This document shows positions 33,557 through 45,310 of a stretch of DNA of 64,000 nt, piece by piece. The DNA comes from Gambelia wislizenii. Lineage: Eukaryota; Chordata; Lepidosauria; Squamata; Crotaphytidae. Each line of letters begins with the position of its first letter. Within the stretch, counting starts at the first letter, position 1. Both the position numbers and the translations under genes were made by a program. A model generated the notes under the pieces. The model made no database searches, had not been told where the DNA came from, and saw only the letters and a program-made list of their open reading frames with translations. The stretch lies in assembly GCA_030847615.1 (NCBI GenBank), contig JAUMIR010000003.1, positions 285,070,265 to 285,134,264 of the forward strand, read 5' to 3'.

Positions 33557-33855
33557 TGTTATGGAAATACAATGTCCACTTTGGATTGCATGGTCCATTT
33601 CATGGCACCAAAAATTCCCCTGCTTTTTATAATGAAATACAAGATATTCAGTCTGCTCTGAGAAACGAAAGTAACTATTCCCATCTCTACTCTGTTTACC
33701 TAGCCTTGAAAAGACCAGGCTCAAGACACAAACCAGGGCGCCAATCCTGACAGATTTACAACCTCCAACAAAACTAGCTGGCTGTTTTTGCCTGGTGATT
33801 AAAATTATCTAAAGGAGCTTATGGATTTTAATTACAACATCTATTTTCCCTGACA
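33557..33855 (-). repeat. Copia 3' LTR, internally deleted
   Basis: It shares both ends with the 38105-38610 LTR but is only 299 bp. About 210 bp are missing after aatgtccact. Over the last 215 bp the two LTRs differ at about four sites. Confidence 0.9.
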
Positions 33856-33863
33856 CCCCTCTA
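33856..33863 (-). other. Copia polypurine tract
   Basis: On the minus strand AGAGGGG lies immediately before the 3' LTR start TGTCAGGG. This is the expected position of the plus-strand primer. It is short, and the assignment rests on position. Confidence 0.65.
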
Positions 33864-33901
33864 ATTTTTCATCCAGGCAAATACACTTTACACTTCAGAC
33901 A

Positions 33902-36900
33902 TTACACCCAGTTTGTTGCATAGATAATTATGTTTGGACCCAACGCTTTGGTAAACAGATCTGCCACATTCTCTTCACTGGGACAATACACCAAATTAAT
34001 TAAACCATTTTGAATAGCTTCTCTGACATTCTGAAACTTTACAGCAACATGTTTGGTTCTATTTTTCACCCCCTGCACAGTCGCCATTTTTATGCAAGCT
34101 TGAGAATCTTCAAAAACTTTGATGGGCTCTTCAATTGGGATACCCAAATCACTAAAAATTTGTCTCAAAAAATCAGTTCAGAAACTAAAAAACTCAAAGC
34201 CGCGAATTCCGCCTCTGTAGAACTCAAAGCAATAGTTGACTGTTTTTTTGATCCCCAATGAATGGCGGTGCCAGCATAAAAATAACCATCCCTGAATTGG
34301 ATTTTCTATTGCAGATTTCACTGGCAAAATCTGTGTCTACGTAACATTTTAGCTTATGGCAGCCTTGTGAACTAATTATCACACCATGATCCAAAGTGCC
34401 ACGCAGATATCTGAGCACTCTTTTCAGACGTCGCCAGTCATGTTGACTTGGCCTTCTGGACAGAATATTGACATATTCAATATCAGGGTGAGACCATTTT
34501 GCAATATACAACAAACTTCCAATTACAGAATGAAAAAGTCAGAACATTCAAACAATCTATTATCTGTAATATTTATGAAATCTGAACACATGGGAGTTCG
34601 TGCAGGTTTATTGGGACATATTACAGAGATCTAGGACTTTTTCAATTTTCTGGATTTGGCTCATCTTAAAATCACCATTTTCAAGTCTTTGAAAATCTAC
34701 CCCCAAATAATTTTTAATTTGACCAAGGTCTTTAAGTTTGAGTCTTGAACCTAGTTCCTCTTTAAACTTCTGCACCTGAATGTTAGTTTGTGTGATCAAA
34801 CATAAATCATCTACAAAAGCTATCAGGATTTCATAATTCTGATTAGAACCTCCTGTGTACAAACATGGATCAGCAATGCTGTTCTGAAAACCAACATTTT
34901 TCAGCTGTTCATCCAAACATAGGTACCAACATCTCCCACTTTGCTTTAATCCATACAAAGCCTTTTTAAGTTTGTACACATGATCTGGCCTCCCCATTAT
35001 GAAATCCAGAAGCTTGTTCAACATATATGCACTCATCCAGAGAGGCATTCAAATAGGCAGTCTCTACATCAGAGTGATTAACTTTGAACTTGTGCAGACT
35101 TGGAACAGACAAAGCAATTTTGATACTCTGTGTCCTGGCAGTGGGGGCAAAAACTTGATCATAATTCAGATACCTTATCTGTGAATACCCCTTTGCCACC
35201 AAACGTGCTTTGTATTTAACATTGCCATCATGCATCTGTTTTCTTTTATACACCCAGTGACAACCCACAGCCTTCTCTCCCTCTGGCAATGGCACCACAT
35301 CATACACGTCATGGTCTGTAATGGATTGCATTTCACTCTCCATTGCCTGTTTCCATTTTTGTTGCTCTTCTTGAGGCAACTTCAGGACATCAGTAAAACT
35401 GTGAGGTTCAAAAATCACTTGGCACACTTTTAAATTTTGCACAGTGAATCTGAGAGGTGGCACCCCCCTTGTTTCTCTGTTAGAATGAAGGGGAATGACA
35501 GGCTCAGCTTGATCACTGTCAGAGTCTGCATTTGATTCATTTTCTGTATCAGAGGACTCCTGCTTTGGACCTTTCCCTTCAGATTTTGGGGAACTGCCAA
35601 TACCTGATCCAGCAGCCTGCTGTTTCTGCTGGCTAGGCTGTGTCTCATCCACAAATGAAGGCAAAATTACTTCTGGGTTAGAGTGTACATGATTCCAGTT
35701 AGCATGCTCCTCAAACTCAGCACTTCTGGAAATCAAAACTTTCCCGTTTGGGTGGGTGAAACACCACACTTTGCTTGCCTGCTCATAGCCCAGGAATCTT
35801 AGACTCCTAGCTTTGAGCTCCCCCTTCTTTCTTATTGCCTTGGGGCTGTTTACCCATGCATAGGATCCAAAGACCCTAATGTGCTTTACAGATGGCTTCT
35901 TGCCATAAAACATGAAGAAAGGGGTATTTGAGACCACAGAACTTGGCACGCGGTTACTCAAATAATTAGCTGTCAACATGGCTTCTCCCCAGTACTTCTG
36001 TTCAATGTTTACATCAAATATCAGGCTATCTTTAATTGTCTGCAAAACACCAATTTTTCTCTCTGCCACTCTGTTCTGACTGGGAGAAAAAGGGGCCGTC
36101 AGCCTGTGGAAAATTCCCTTTTTCTTTAGCCACTTTTGGAACTCATTTGACATGAATTCTCCTCCCCTATCTGACTGGAGAGATGACAGCTTTTGAGAGA
36201 AATGTCTTTCAACATAAGCCATCCAATCTCTGAAAATCTGAAAAGTTTCATCCTTACTCTTGAGTAGGAACACAAAGGAGAAACGACTGAAATCATCTAC
36301 AAGTACTAAGACATACTTGGCTCCTCCCAAGGATGTTGGATAGGGACCAGTCAGGTTCATATGTATCAATTCAAGGATCCTCTCAGATTTCCTGTCACTA
36401 TGTTTGGGGAAAGGAAAAAAAATTGATTTTGATTGTTTACGACCTCGACAATCCAGGTATTTTTGACACCCCCTCACATTCAGACCATCTACCATTTCAG
36501 GCATCTGCTTAAGAACTTTAAAGCTAGCATGATCGTATCTCCAATGCATCAAGTGCACGCAATTATCATGCATGGGAGAATTCACCATCACACCACCAGT
36601 TTGAGGTTCCTGCACACAATCATACATGTAATACAATTGGTTATGAAACACACCCTCAGCCAAAATGGCACCATTTTTCAAAACAAAACATTTGTTCCCT
36701 ATAAACTGTACCTCACATCCCTCCTGTGTCAACTTGGCAACAGAAAGCAAACACATTTTTAAACTAGGAACAAACTGAACATTTTTTACATCCATGTTTA
36801 AACATTGTATGAAGCATGTACCTTCACCCAAATGTTTTGACTTTGACCCATCAGCTAAACACACATTGCAAGGGTTAGTCACTTTAAAGTCTTTAAAATT

Positions 36901-37728
36901 GTCCTTAGAGTTGGAGATATGTTGATTACAGCCAGAACAGAGGGCCCAGCTGCTGAGCTGTAATATTTGTTCCTTTGTAGCTTGCAAAACAACTGCAGAG
37001 ACAGTCATGCTGGAACTAGCTTTTTTAGCTTTACCATCTTTTTGCCTCTTCTTAGCCTTGCAACCTTTGGCAAAATGTCCCTCTTTGCTGCAATTCCAGC
37101 AACTTTTTCCCTTTACAGCAAAAGCAGGAACTTTGCCCTTACTGAAGTCTTTGGAACCATCTACTGGGCCATTTGTGGAACTGTGGGTCTTCAGCTGTAA
37201 AGCCTTAGGTGTTTGTAAATCTTGTTTACGCTCAAAGTGTTTTGCCTCCTCCTCTAATAAATGCCCAGTAATAAAATTAATGGTCAAATTTGCTGCTGGT
37301 AGATTTTCTAGACTGTGAACTAAACTATCGTAATCTTCGTGAAGAGATGACAATAAAATAAAAGATTTGTCCCGTTCTGTGAAATCCACATTCACTTCCT
37401 GGAGTTGATCAAAATATTCTGTCAAGGAAGCAATATGATTTGCGATGTCCCCGCCAGGCTGTAATTTTAGTCTATAAAGCTTTCTCGTCAATATGAGTTG
37501 TGACCCTGTCCCAGCATGGATATAAACTTGCCTCAGCGCCTGCCATGTTTCCCAGGCTGAAGCACAGCCTCGCACATAAACCAGCTGGCTGTCACCCTGG
37601 CCTGGAGGAGCCAAAATATGGGCATGTATCAGTTGTTGGTGCAAATAGGCTTCCATCTTCACAGCCCACAAATGATAATTTTTATCATTTAATTTTTGGA
37701 AAGGAAAACTTGCCAAACTTTGAGCCAT
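33902..37728 (-). pseudogene. Copia gag-pol, broken
   Basis: From ATG 37728 a 920-codon frame runs to 34966. Gag occupies residues 1-240 with a zinc knuckle C210-C213-H218-C223. The protease site reads WALCSGC at 261-267, with Cys at 264 where Asp is expected. Integrase has H395/H400 and C421/C427, then Asn458 (HMNLTGP) where the first catalytic Asp belongs, D520 (QSDRGGEF) and E556 (VAERK) with 35 residues between them. RT begins at GCHWVYKRKQMHDG and, after a frameshift near 35005, continues with KKALYGLKQS and AFVDDL (34807-34821). It is degraded at 34515-34607. RNase H continues with GTLDHGVI, KCYVDTDFA and, after another shift near 34200, VFEDSQACIKMA and ENVADLFTKAL, ending at 33902. 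Family size is normal; the protein is inactive as it stands. Confidence 0.93.
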
Positions 37729-38093
37729 TGTCTGTAAACTATGTAGCCCCTCTCAGCCCAATACCTGCTGCTCTAGCGTGGGTAGCTTACCAGCCGGGGT
37801 TCTGCAAATAGCTTCATCTCAACAGCTCTCCACAAGCGTTCTCAAATTCCAGGATTTAATTATCCTCTCTGTGCTGGCTTGTCACCTTGGTCAAACTTTT
37901 GCCAGGCACAGACAAAGAACTTCAACAGCTCCAAAACAGCTTCCAAAATTAAATCCACAGCTCAAGATTCACACCAGAGTAACAATAATACCCACTCTGC
38001 CGCTTGTTAAGAGCCCCTCAGCTTGGACTCAAACAATCTGCAGCCATAAAATGCTTTCACAGCTCATAAAAAGTCTTGAGCCAGCCACTCTGT

Positions 38094-38104
38094 GGCCCAT
38101 AACC
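38094..38104 (-). other. Copia primer-binding site (initiator Met tRNA, internal)
   Basis: Directly next to the 5' LTR the minus strand reads GGTTATGGGCC. It is complementary to the anticodon stem-loop of eukaryotic initiator tRNA-Met (GGCCCATAACC) and not to its 3' end. Drosophila copia is known to prime from a cleaved 5' half of this tRNA, so this element probably uses the same half-tRNA mechanism. Confidence 0.8.
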
Positions 38105-38610
38105 TGTTATGGAAATACAATGTCCACTCTGCCTAGCAAGGCAGTAAAACTGTTGCAGAGTTTCAGCAAAAGACGTGGGCTTTGAGCAAAGAATTGCATA
38201 TCTCTGGTAAGAATTCAGTAAAGTCTAAAAGTATTCCATAGCTTTATTGTAAGATTAACAGGTTAAATAAAAATACAGAGAGCATTCATTTCTGCTTCTG
38301 TGTCTCTCCAAGGTTTCTTCAAAACTAGCAGGGAAAAAGAGCTTGCATTGCATGGCACCAAAAAACTCCCCTGCTTTTTATAATGAAATACTTACAAGAC
38401 ATTCAGTCTGCTCTGAGAAACGAAAGTAACTATTCCCATCTCTACTCTGTTTACCTAGCCTTGAAAAGACCAGGCTCAAGACACAAACCAGGGCACCAAT
38501 CCTGACAGATTTACAACCTCCAGCAAAACTAGCTGGCTGTTTTTGCCTGGTGATTAAAATTATCTAAAGGAGCTTATGGATTTTAATTGCAACATCTATT
38601 TTCCCTGACA
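38105..38610 (-). repeat. Copia 5' LTR
   Basis: A 506-bp LTR beginning TGTCAGGGAAAATAG and ending GTATTTCCATAACA on the minus strand. It contains AATAAAAGC-like and TATAAAAAGCAGGGG-like motifs on the minus strand near 38375, consistent with a promoter or polyadenylation region. It is the complete LTR of the pair. Confidence 0.93.
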
Positions 38611-39161
38611 ATTAAACCTGCACTCACCCTGTATTTGGAGCACAGTTGATACACAACATTTTCAATGATGATCATTTTCACCAGGATTTTTAAAGCTAAC
38701 TCCAGATTTATAAGATTCACAGTTTGCTCCACATCTGAGGGGGGAAATCCCAGTTTTTGGCTGTGTAGTGGCCAAGGATTGGCTTCAGAGCAAAACTGGG
38801 GCAGGACTTCCAGTGGAGCTTTTTTTATTATATTTTTAACATTTTTGGTTGTGCACATATCTGGATAAGCATATCTCCACTTATCCAGTAATATAGTACT
38901 ATGGGACCACGTATAGTCACTTATTTGCATGCACAAGTGAACAGAAACAAAATGGAGCAGCCCCAGCTGTGTGGCTGGAAATAGATGTATAGGACACATG
39001 ATCAGTGTATGACCACCCTTTTACTCCAACACAAATTATAGTGTGGTGAGATATTTTGATCTACAAGCCTGGCGCATGTGGAGTGTATGGCGCTGCTGTG
39101 GATCTAAGAAATCCACCATGAGGTAGGTGCAGGGTTTCCCACCAGTGTAGACAAGACCTTA
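38611..39161 (-). mobile_element. MITE (family 'GTCTACA'), host of the copia element
   Basis: This continues the MITE begun at 33536. Its right end ccaccagtgtagacaagacc is followed by ttaa, mirroring ttaaggctagtctacatggg at the left. The interior (ccctgtatttggagcacagttg, attggcttcagagcaaaac, cacatgaggtaggtgcagg-like) aligns in reverse to 27748-28298. Without copia the element is about 570 bp and non-coding. Confidence 0.72.
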
Positions 39162-41006
39162 ACCTCATGCTAGAAATGGTCTTTTGCCACTTAGAAGTCT
39201 GAACACATCAGTCTCTATGCAAGAGATGGGAAGGACACAAACACAACATGAAAAAACCCAACATTTGGAAAGCATTGGAACAATTATTTAAGTAGTGCTT
39301 GCTTCTGAGTCATTATACTTTAAGGAAAACAACATTTTTTTAAAAAAGGAAATTAAAACTGCTAAACCAGAATTTATGAGAAATTTCAAAGCAATTCAAT
39401 TCAAAATTAATTGGGAGTCTGGATTTCATTTCCACTAGAGGTGTTAATAAATTGGCACTTCTCTGTACTCTCACAGTGATTGCTCCTGAGATTGGATCAC
39501 TTTCTTTCTTCTTGTCTTACCTATATCTGGGTTTTGTATAGATAGAAATGTCACAGATCTGACAGCAAATCCTTCCATTTCATAGTGTTTTAGCCTCATT
39601 ATTAAAAAAAAAATTGCCCCTCCGTATCATGTATAGGCTGGTCACTTACACATCAACAAAAAAGAGGTCAAAAGAGAATGCAGGTGTACATAAAATCTAC
39701 ATATATGTGTATAGTTTCAAATTTTGAAACTGTTACTAATGTTTAAACAGAATAACTGTTTTGCCATATTGGGGGGAAGACTGTGACCAGCTGAACTCTG
39801 TGCATGCTCAGTCTGTAGTTCAGTTACCAATAGCTTTAGCAACTTCCTGCTCCTCATTCTTATAGTACTTTACCTTAAAATAGGGCTCAAACTGCAGATC
39901 TCTTCCATGGAAAAACACCTCCAGACAGAGGTCTCAGGTACTGCTTCAAACAGAGGATTGTCCTTTATAAAGTACAGTATACACATGGCTAATTCAATCT
40001 TTTGTGTATGTTTGTGAGTGTGTGTCTGCCAACACATTCTGCACCTGATGAAGAGGGCTCTAGGAGTCTAGTTGGTGAAGGCTTATACCTAACAAAACAA
40101 ATAAATAAATTGTCACCAGGGCTCTTCAAGCTTCTTTGTTGCTTGGCTACAAGAGTCTAATGTGAGCCCTCTGGAATTCATGTTTTCTGAGGCTGATGAT
40201 TACTGTATGTCTGAATATTTTTATAGTAGGGACATCCTGTTTATTAATGTATTTTAATTTTGCTTTTTAAAAAATGCATTTCAAAAGCGGCAGCTGACAA
40301 TTCATATGTCGAACATCTCATTCTTATCTTCTCAGTTCCCATTTTGGTCAGCCTACATTCTTGCATGATAGTGCTATTTTAAACACAGCCTTCAGTTTAC
40401 CTTCACTTCAGATTTTTAAGCAAGCACCAGTTTTCAAATCTTCCACTGTGCCTTCTGCAGCAACAAGTCTGCAACCCTGTTTAAAACAAAGCACTATGAA
40501 ATTATCATCAAATGGTACTTATTCAACAGGATATTTAGTCTTTGTGCACTCTCCTAGTTCTTCTCTGCCTGCTTGGTTTTCAGTCAGGTAGGCAGGCAGG
40601 GATTCCTCTGTAGTAGGAACAGGTTTCTTTATTATTGGGGGTGGGGGGGTTGTGAGCACATGTCCGTTAATTTTTTTAAATGCATGATATTTTACATCAA
40701 ATTGCAACTCACAACTATTTTGCTTTCTTTCTGGATGATTAATTGCTCTTTATTTGATATCTGTGGTAATTTACTTGAACATTACAAACATGTTTTGCAG
40801 ATTGCTGTGTTTAAAGATATGTTTGCACTACCAAGCCATCATGATCTTTATGTTTGAAATCTGAATTTAGTAACATGTGCTTATGGATTTCATACACACC
40901 AAAAAAAAAGAAGAAGAAGAAGAAGAAGAGATGTAACACAAAATGAACAGCCGTGATATAAAACTTGCTCACAAACACATTCTCCCCTTTTCCTTCTCCC
41001 ACTGCG

Positions 41007-41050
<44 letters not shown>

Positions 41051-42150
41051 TGACATGCAGCAGGAACTTATTTTGTCACTGGTTATGTTGTCAACATGAG
41101 ACAGCTCACATGCCTGCATGTTAATCCAAACAAAGAGCCATGCAAATTGCTGCCACTGATTAGTTGCCTAGCAACCATAGTGTCCTGAAAACAAAATACT
41201 GTCATATTACACTACCAGGTTGAGGTTGAAATTAAGCCTATGTAGTATGATTTTTGAAACACTCTCAATCTGAAATATTTTAAAAGGTTGATCAGAAATG
41301 ACCAAAGATAATAACGGTGTTGCATGTGCGGCTTTTTTTAAAAAAAAGATGTACTTTTTTCTCTCTCACACAGGAACATACTGCCATATCATGCTATGAC
41401 AAAGACTAATATCAGAGACAATTATTCCTATTGCTCCTCCCCCAGTCACTAACCAGCAGGCCAAAAAAAAAAAAAAGCTGTAGTTGTATACTTGCTTTTT
41501 TTAAAAAAAAGCCATTGTATCATACATCTGTGAAAATTATGCCCTGTGCATGCATGCTGATTTTTGGTTTTGTTTTTGTTGTTCAAGGGAAGGGGAGGGA
41601 GCATAATTATCCTGCTCATGCTTAGAATTGTAGCATACACACATTTTTTAAAATGCCTTTCACTCAAACTACAGGACTATATGGATACACACACCTTGGG
41701 GACTTTTTTCTGGTTTGTAGTACAAGCGTGGGAGGTTCTAGAAGTCACAATCCAAAAAAGAGAACATTACCAATCTTTGTTTCTCATCATGGTAGCTGGA
41801 GAAAGGAGCAAGGTGCAGCTTCTTTCCTACCAGTTATGAGCAACCTGTGCATTATGTCCCCTCTCTTCCAATGGCTAACAGCAATTTGTACCTTAACAGA
41901 TTCTCCTTCCTCCATGATCTCTAGAAACATGGATTCTAGCAACAATTTTGCCAGATTAATTACTTTGGACAGAAATCTGGCATGCGGCCTTGGGCTCCCA
42001 TTTGTTCCAATCATTCTGCACCTAATACCAGAAACAGGAGGCTGACATGTAGCTTTCTACCAGTGGAAAAGAAGACAATGCCTGCAAAACTGGATAGATA
42101 CGAGGATACTTGTACAAGGTCACCTCCTCAGTGTCAGCTTGCCCAGGCTC
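39162..42150. other. Flank with microsatellites, no gene recognised
   Basis: It holds (AAG)n at 40908-40930 and a (TC)n(AC)n tract at 41008-41049. A fragment at about 40045-40125 (cctgatgaagagggctctag ... ggcttatacc ... aataaataaattg) resembles a common sauropsid dispersed repeat. No exon recognised. Confidence 0.45.
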
Positions 42151-42158
42151 ATTTAGAG

Positions 42159-42329
42159 CAGTGCTTCTTAACAACTCTAATGTTGGAGATGGGCAGCTTC
42201 TCCTCTCCCCACGTGCCAGGAGACTGATAAGAGTATTTGTGCCCCTTTGCTTCAATTGTTCCTTGTTTTGCTGGAAACTCTCCAAGGACCAGCAGCTGAT
42301 GGCATGGACCACCACTTTGAGTAGGACTG
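42159..42329 (+). mobile_element. hAT MITE with perfect 8-bp duplication
   Basis: A 171-bp element flanked by the perfect 8-bp repeat ATTTAGAG (42151-42158 and 42330-42337). Ends CAGTGCTTCTTAACAA and, in reverse complement, CAGTCCTACTCAAAGT are imperfect inverted repeats. The interior (ccaaggaccagcagctgatgg, tggaccaccactttgag) matches the 14351-14659 element. Confidence 0.85.
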
Positions 42330-42337
42330 ATTTAGAG

Positions 42338-43466
42338 GGCGAAGGCATAGAGTAACCAGTTACAGCCAGAATTATATTTGGAGCCCTTATAACGTTATTT
42401 CTGCTCTCAGTAGAAGGAAGGGTACAATGTGCTGGCACAATTCATTGTCATCTAAGTGTTGCTGTAACTATGGGGATGAAAGGAACTGGAGTATATTTAT
42501 GGAAAGGGTAGATGTCTGTGCAGCTCCCCAAAGCTACAGTCTGGCTCGTGTAATTTCAAGGTGCCGTTTACACGATGAAAATGTCCCGGGAAGAATTCGT
42601 GTCAATCCCTGGCAGTTTACACGTACATCAGGTCGGACATGTGTTTTTCAGAAGGGGGGCCACCATTTGTCTCTCATCCCGCGGGACTTTCAATCCCGCG
42701 GGTTGTGCCAGTTTATTTTGTCTACTGGCTGCAAGTATCATCCTGACATTGGTCCCTTTCCCTGTCCTGTCCTGTCAACTTGCCAAGACAGTTACAACAC
42801 TAAAGAATCTGGCTTGCACCAAGAACAAATTTCTTCATGTTTCAGAGAAGCAACAGACTAGCCATGAATCCTGGGTTGCTCCTAGAACAAGTGACACTGG
42901 CAAGTAGAGCTTCCAAAACTGTAAGAAGAGGACAAAGGAGCATAAGGCTGGGAGGAGCATCCTTGCACACCTGGTTTTGAGACCCACAGACATTCTCCAA
43001 GAGCAGGTACCAATGTTCATTTTGTCAAAGCATCTTAAAATTGCTTGTACATTAACAATTTGACTTTATTCTTCAGGTATATGAGTAGTTTCCCTGGCTA
43101 CAGAGTCTCAGCATGAAAGCAGAAAGCAGTAATTGCTCATAGAAAGAAAATAGCCCTAGATCAGGGATAAGAAACCAGACAACCCCAGTCTCATACCATC
43201 AGCCATGCTGGAAGTGGCTGATATTTGCAGGCCAAAACCTTTGGAGAGCCATGGGTTCTCTAACTCTGTCACAGATTATTATCACCGTTTGGGCTGGTGG
43301 CAGCTCTGACATAAAGGTTACACTAATCAAAGTTTTTTGTTTGTTATCTTTCACTGAGCTCTTTATATAGACAAAAATGACTGAAGTTGGCATAATGAAG
43401 ACTCCAATTTGTGTTTTCATTTGATTTCCCTCCAAACCTGGGGACTGAGTCAAAATGCTAAAACCT

Positions 43467-43475
<9 letters not shown>
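42338..43475. other. Flank, no gene recognised
   Basis: A GC-richer stretch at 42555-42720 with cccgcggg inverted motifs (atcccgcgggactttcaatcc, cccgcgggttg) and gccgtttacacgatg may be part of an unclassified MITE, but paired ends were not found. No exon recognised. Confidence 0.4.

Positions 43476-43514
<39 letters not shown>
43468..43514. repeat. (CA)n(TA)n microsatellite
   Basis: An acacacacac run passes directly into atatatatat over about 45 bp. Confidence 0.92.
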
Positions 43515-43518
<4 letters not shown>

Positions 43519-43931
43519 CTCTTGGGTACGTTGCCTTTCCCAGTGTGCTGATTGGCTGCTCAGGAAACACACCCAACCAATCACCACCCACATGCAAATT
43601 CCCTCTCCACCTCACAATGCACTCCTGTCACTCAATCTGTGGCCCAGATTGGGACGCAGACAGTCAACTGGCGGCGGTGATGGGCTGCCTGCGACAAGAC
43701 CCAGGCAGTCAATTGGCGGAGGTGGTGGGATGGCGCTGCTGCAACTGCAACAGGAACTAGGCAGTCAACTGGTGGTGGTGGTGACAGGAGCAGGACAACA
43801 GAGCAAGTCACCCTCAGCAATTCCAGGAAAAGTGTGGAACGCTGAGAAGGGAAAGGAGGAATTTAAATCCACCAGCCTACCTTACAGGGTTGTCATGAGG
43901 TCTACTGGATGTTTTTTGGGGAGTTTTTAAA
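43515..43931. other. Flank with a short three-unit repeat
   Basis: Three near-repeats of gacagtcaactggcggcgg type start near 43669, 43704 and 43760, each followed by a gtggtg-rich stretch. No gene recognised. Confidence 0.5.
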
Positions 43932-44114
43932 CAGTGTATGATACCCTGAGTCCAGCTAGTATAATTGGAATTCTTTCTGCTGTTCCCACAACAGAATGGT
44001 GTTCCTTTTGGGTTTTTGAAGGTTTGCTTTTTGGGTTTAAATTTTCTTTAATATATTCAAACCATGGTTGGTTGAATCTATGAATAAAGAATGCGTGGAT
44101 ATGGAGGGCCAATT
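43932..44114 (+). mobile_element. Tigger-like MITE, decayed
   Basis: It starts cagtgtatgataccctgag and ends atatggagggccaattg next to TA. The interior ttaatatattcaaacc and atggttggttgaatc matches the 51552-51780 element. The ends are degraded. Confidence 0.6.
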
Positions 44115-44258
44115 GTAATTACTCTATTATAGCTGGAACTTAATAGTTTGATTTAAGCCTAAATAAATAAACAACGTTAAGCTGCCATTATGAAGATATA
44201 TGACACTGACATTTTTTGTTGTACATTAAGTTTGGAACTGCAAAGTTTAACATGCTAA
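44115..44258. other. Spacer between MITEs
   Basis: Short AT-rich stretch with nothing recognised. Confidence 0.4.
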
Positions 44259-44808
44259 GGGTTCATCTACATGAGCCAGGATACGCCACCTCCACACCCC
44301 CCAGCATATCCTGGCTGTGGCTCAGGTCCATTGTTCCCTCATTCCTTTGACAAAACAGGAGGAAGGCCTGACAAACCCCGCTGGCCCATCGCTGCAGCCA
44401 CTGCAGCCATTTTCCTCGCTGTCTCGGAAGACAGGAAGTGAGCCCACAACATATGACCATGGCCCCTTGCATGTGACCAGTCTTAGTCACATGCTGCAGG
44501 ACTCCTTCCTACCTTCCGGGACAGTCAAGGAGATCAGCAGCTTCAGTATGGGCTGGCCTGCCAAGACAGGCTCCTTTGGTCTTGCAGGGCCCAATCTGTT
44601 TCCTCCCAGCAGAAATCGATTAAACTTGGTATTATTCTAAAATGTTGCCTTGGGCCCTACTCTGCCTCCCCCTGCCTGAGCCCCACATCTGCCCCAGCAG
44701 TGGTAAGGACTACTGGGAACAGAACAGGACAAATGCCCTGCATAGTATGGACTCCAGGGCTCTGAGATGGGGGCAAGACGGGGTATAGTGCCCATCTAGA
44801 CAAGCCCC
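44259..44808 (+). mobile_element. MITE (family 'GTCTACA'), about 550 bp
   Basis: The left end gggttcatctacatgagcc and the reverse complement of the right end (ggggcttgtctagatgggc) are imperfect inverted repeats. Just inside, ccaggatacgcc and agcatatcctggc form a small internal inverted repeat. It is non-coding. Target duplication is not clear. Confidence 0.55.
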
Positions 44809-45094
44809 AAATAATGTCTGTACATTAATAAAGACAGGCAAATTTTATAGAAAAATAACAGAATTTGTCAGATCTGAATTGCACTTCAAATATACATAGT
44901 AAGACATATTTTAGATGTGTACTTAAGGAGTGGGTGGGAAAGTGATCTATCATGGGAATTATAACTTTACAAAGATGTTAAGATATCAGGTGACACTTCA
45001 ATTAGGGTGTCCTTAAGTGCCACCTGGTGGTTTTTATAAATATTGCTCCAGTATCTATACCATCTATGGATCTTTTCAAATCACACAGTTACAA

Positions 45095-45310
45095 GCACTA
45101 TGATTCCACTTTAATTGCCATGGCAGCATTCTATAAAATCTTAGGACTTTCAGTTTAGGGAGGGGTGTTTAGAATCTTCAGCCAGAGAGCTCTAGCAACT
45201 CACCAAACTACAATCCCGGGATTCCATAAGATCAAAGTGCTATAATTGCGTAGTGTATGTATTGTGTTTATTATGCAGGCATAGATCATTAAAAACTGTG
45301 TAGTGTGAAA
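45095..45310. mobile_element. MITE-like repeat (family of 47456), decayed
   Basis: It contains attgccatggcagcattc, agagctctagcaactcacc, tacaatcccgggattccat and aagatcaaagtgc, the same core as 47456-47662, but with eroded ends. Confidence 0.5.

Larger units (their letters stand above)
33557..38610 (-). mobile_element. Ty1/copia LTR retrotransposon, minus strand
   Basis: A 5054-bp element with two LTRs (TG...CA), bordered by the perfect 5-bp duplication ATTAA (33552-33556 and 38611-38615). On the minus strand the order is 5' LTR, primer-binding site, one gag-pol frame (gag, protease, integrase, RT, RNase H), purine tract, 3' LTR. Integrase before RT is the defining copia order. LTRs differ at about 4 of 215 aligned bases, so it is young relative to its neighbours. 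It is disabled by frameshifts and two catalytic substitutions. It sits inside an older MITE. Confidence 0.95.

Noticed and set aside
34966..37728. A domesticated host gene from the 920-codon copia frame
   Set aside because: It sits between paired LTRs with a target duplication, LTRs are young, and catalytic sites and downstream frames are decaying, so it is an ordinary defective element.
42555..42720. Possible MITE with cccgcggg inverted motifs
   Set aside because: Terminal inverted repeats and target duplication could not be paired.
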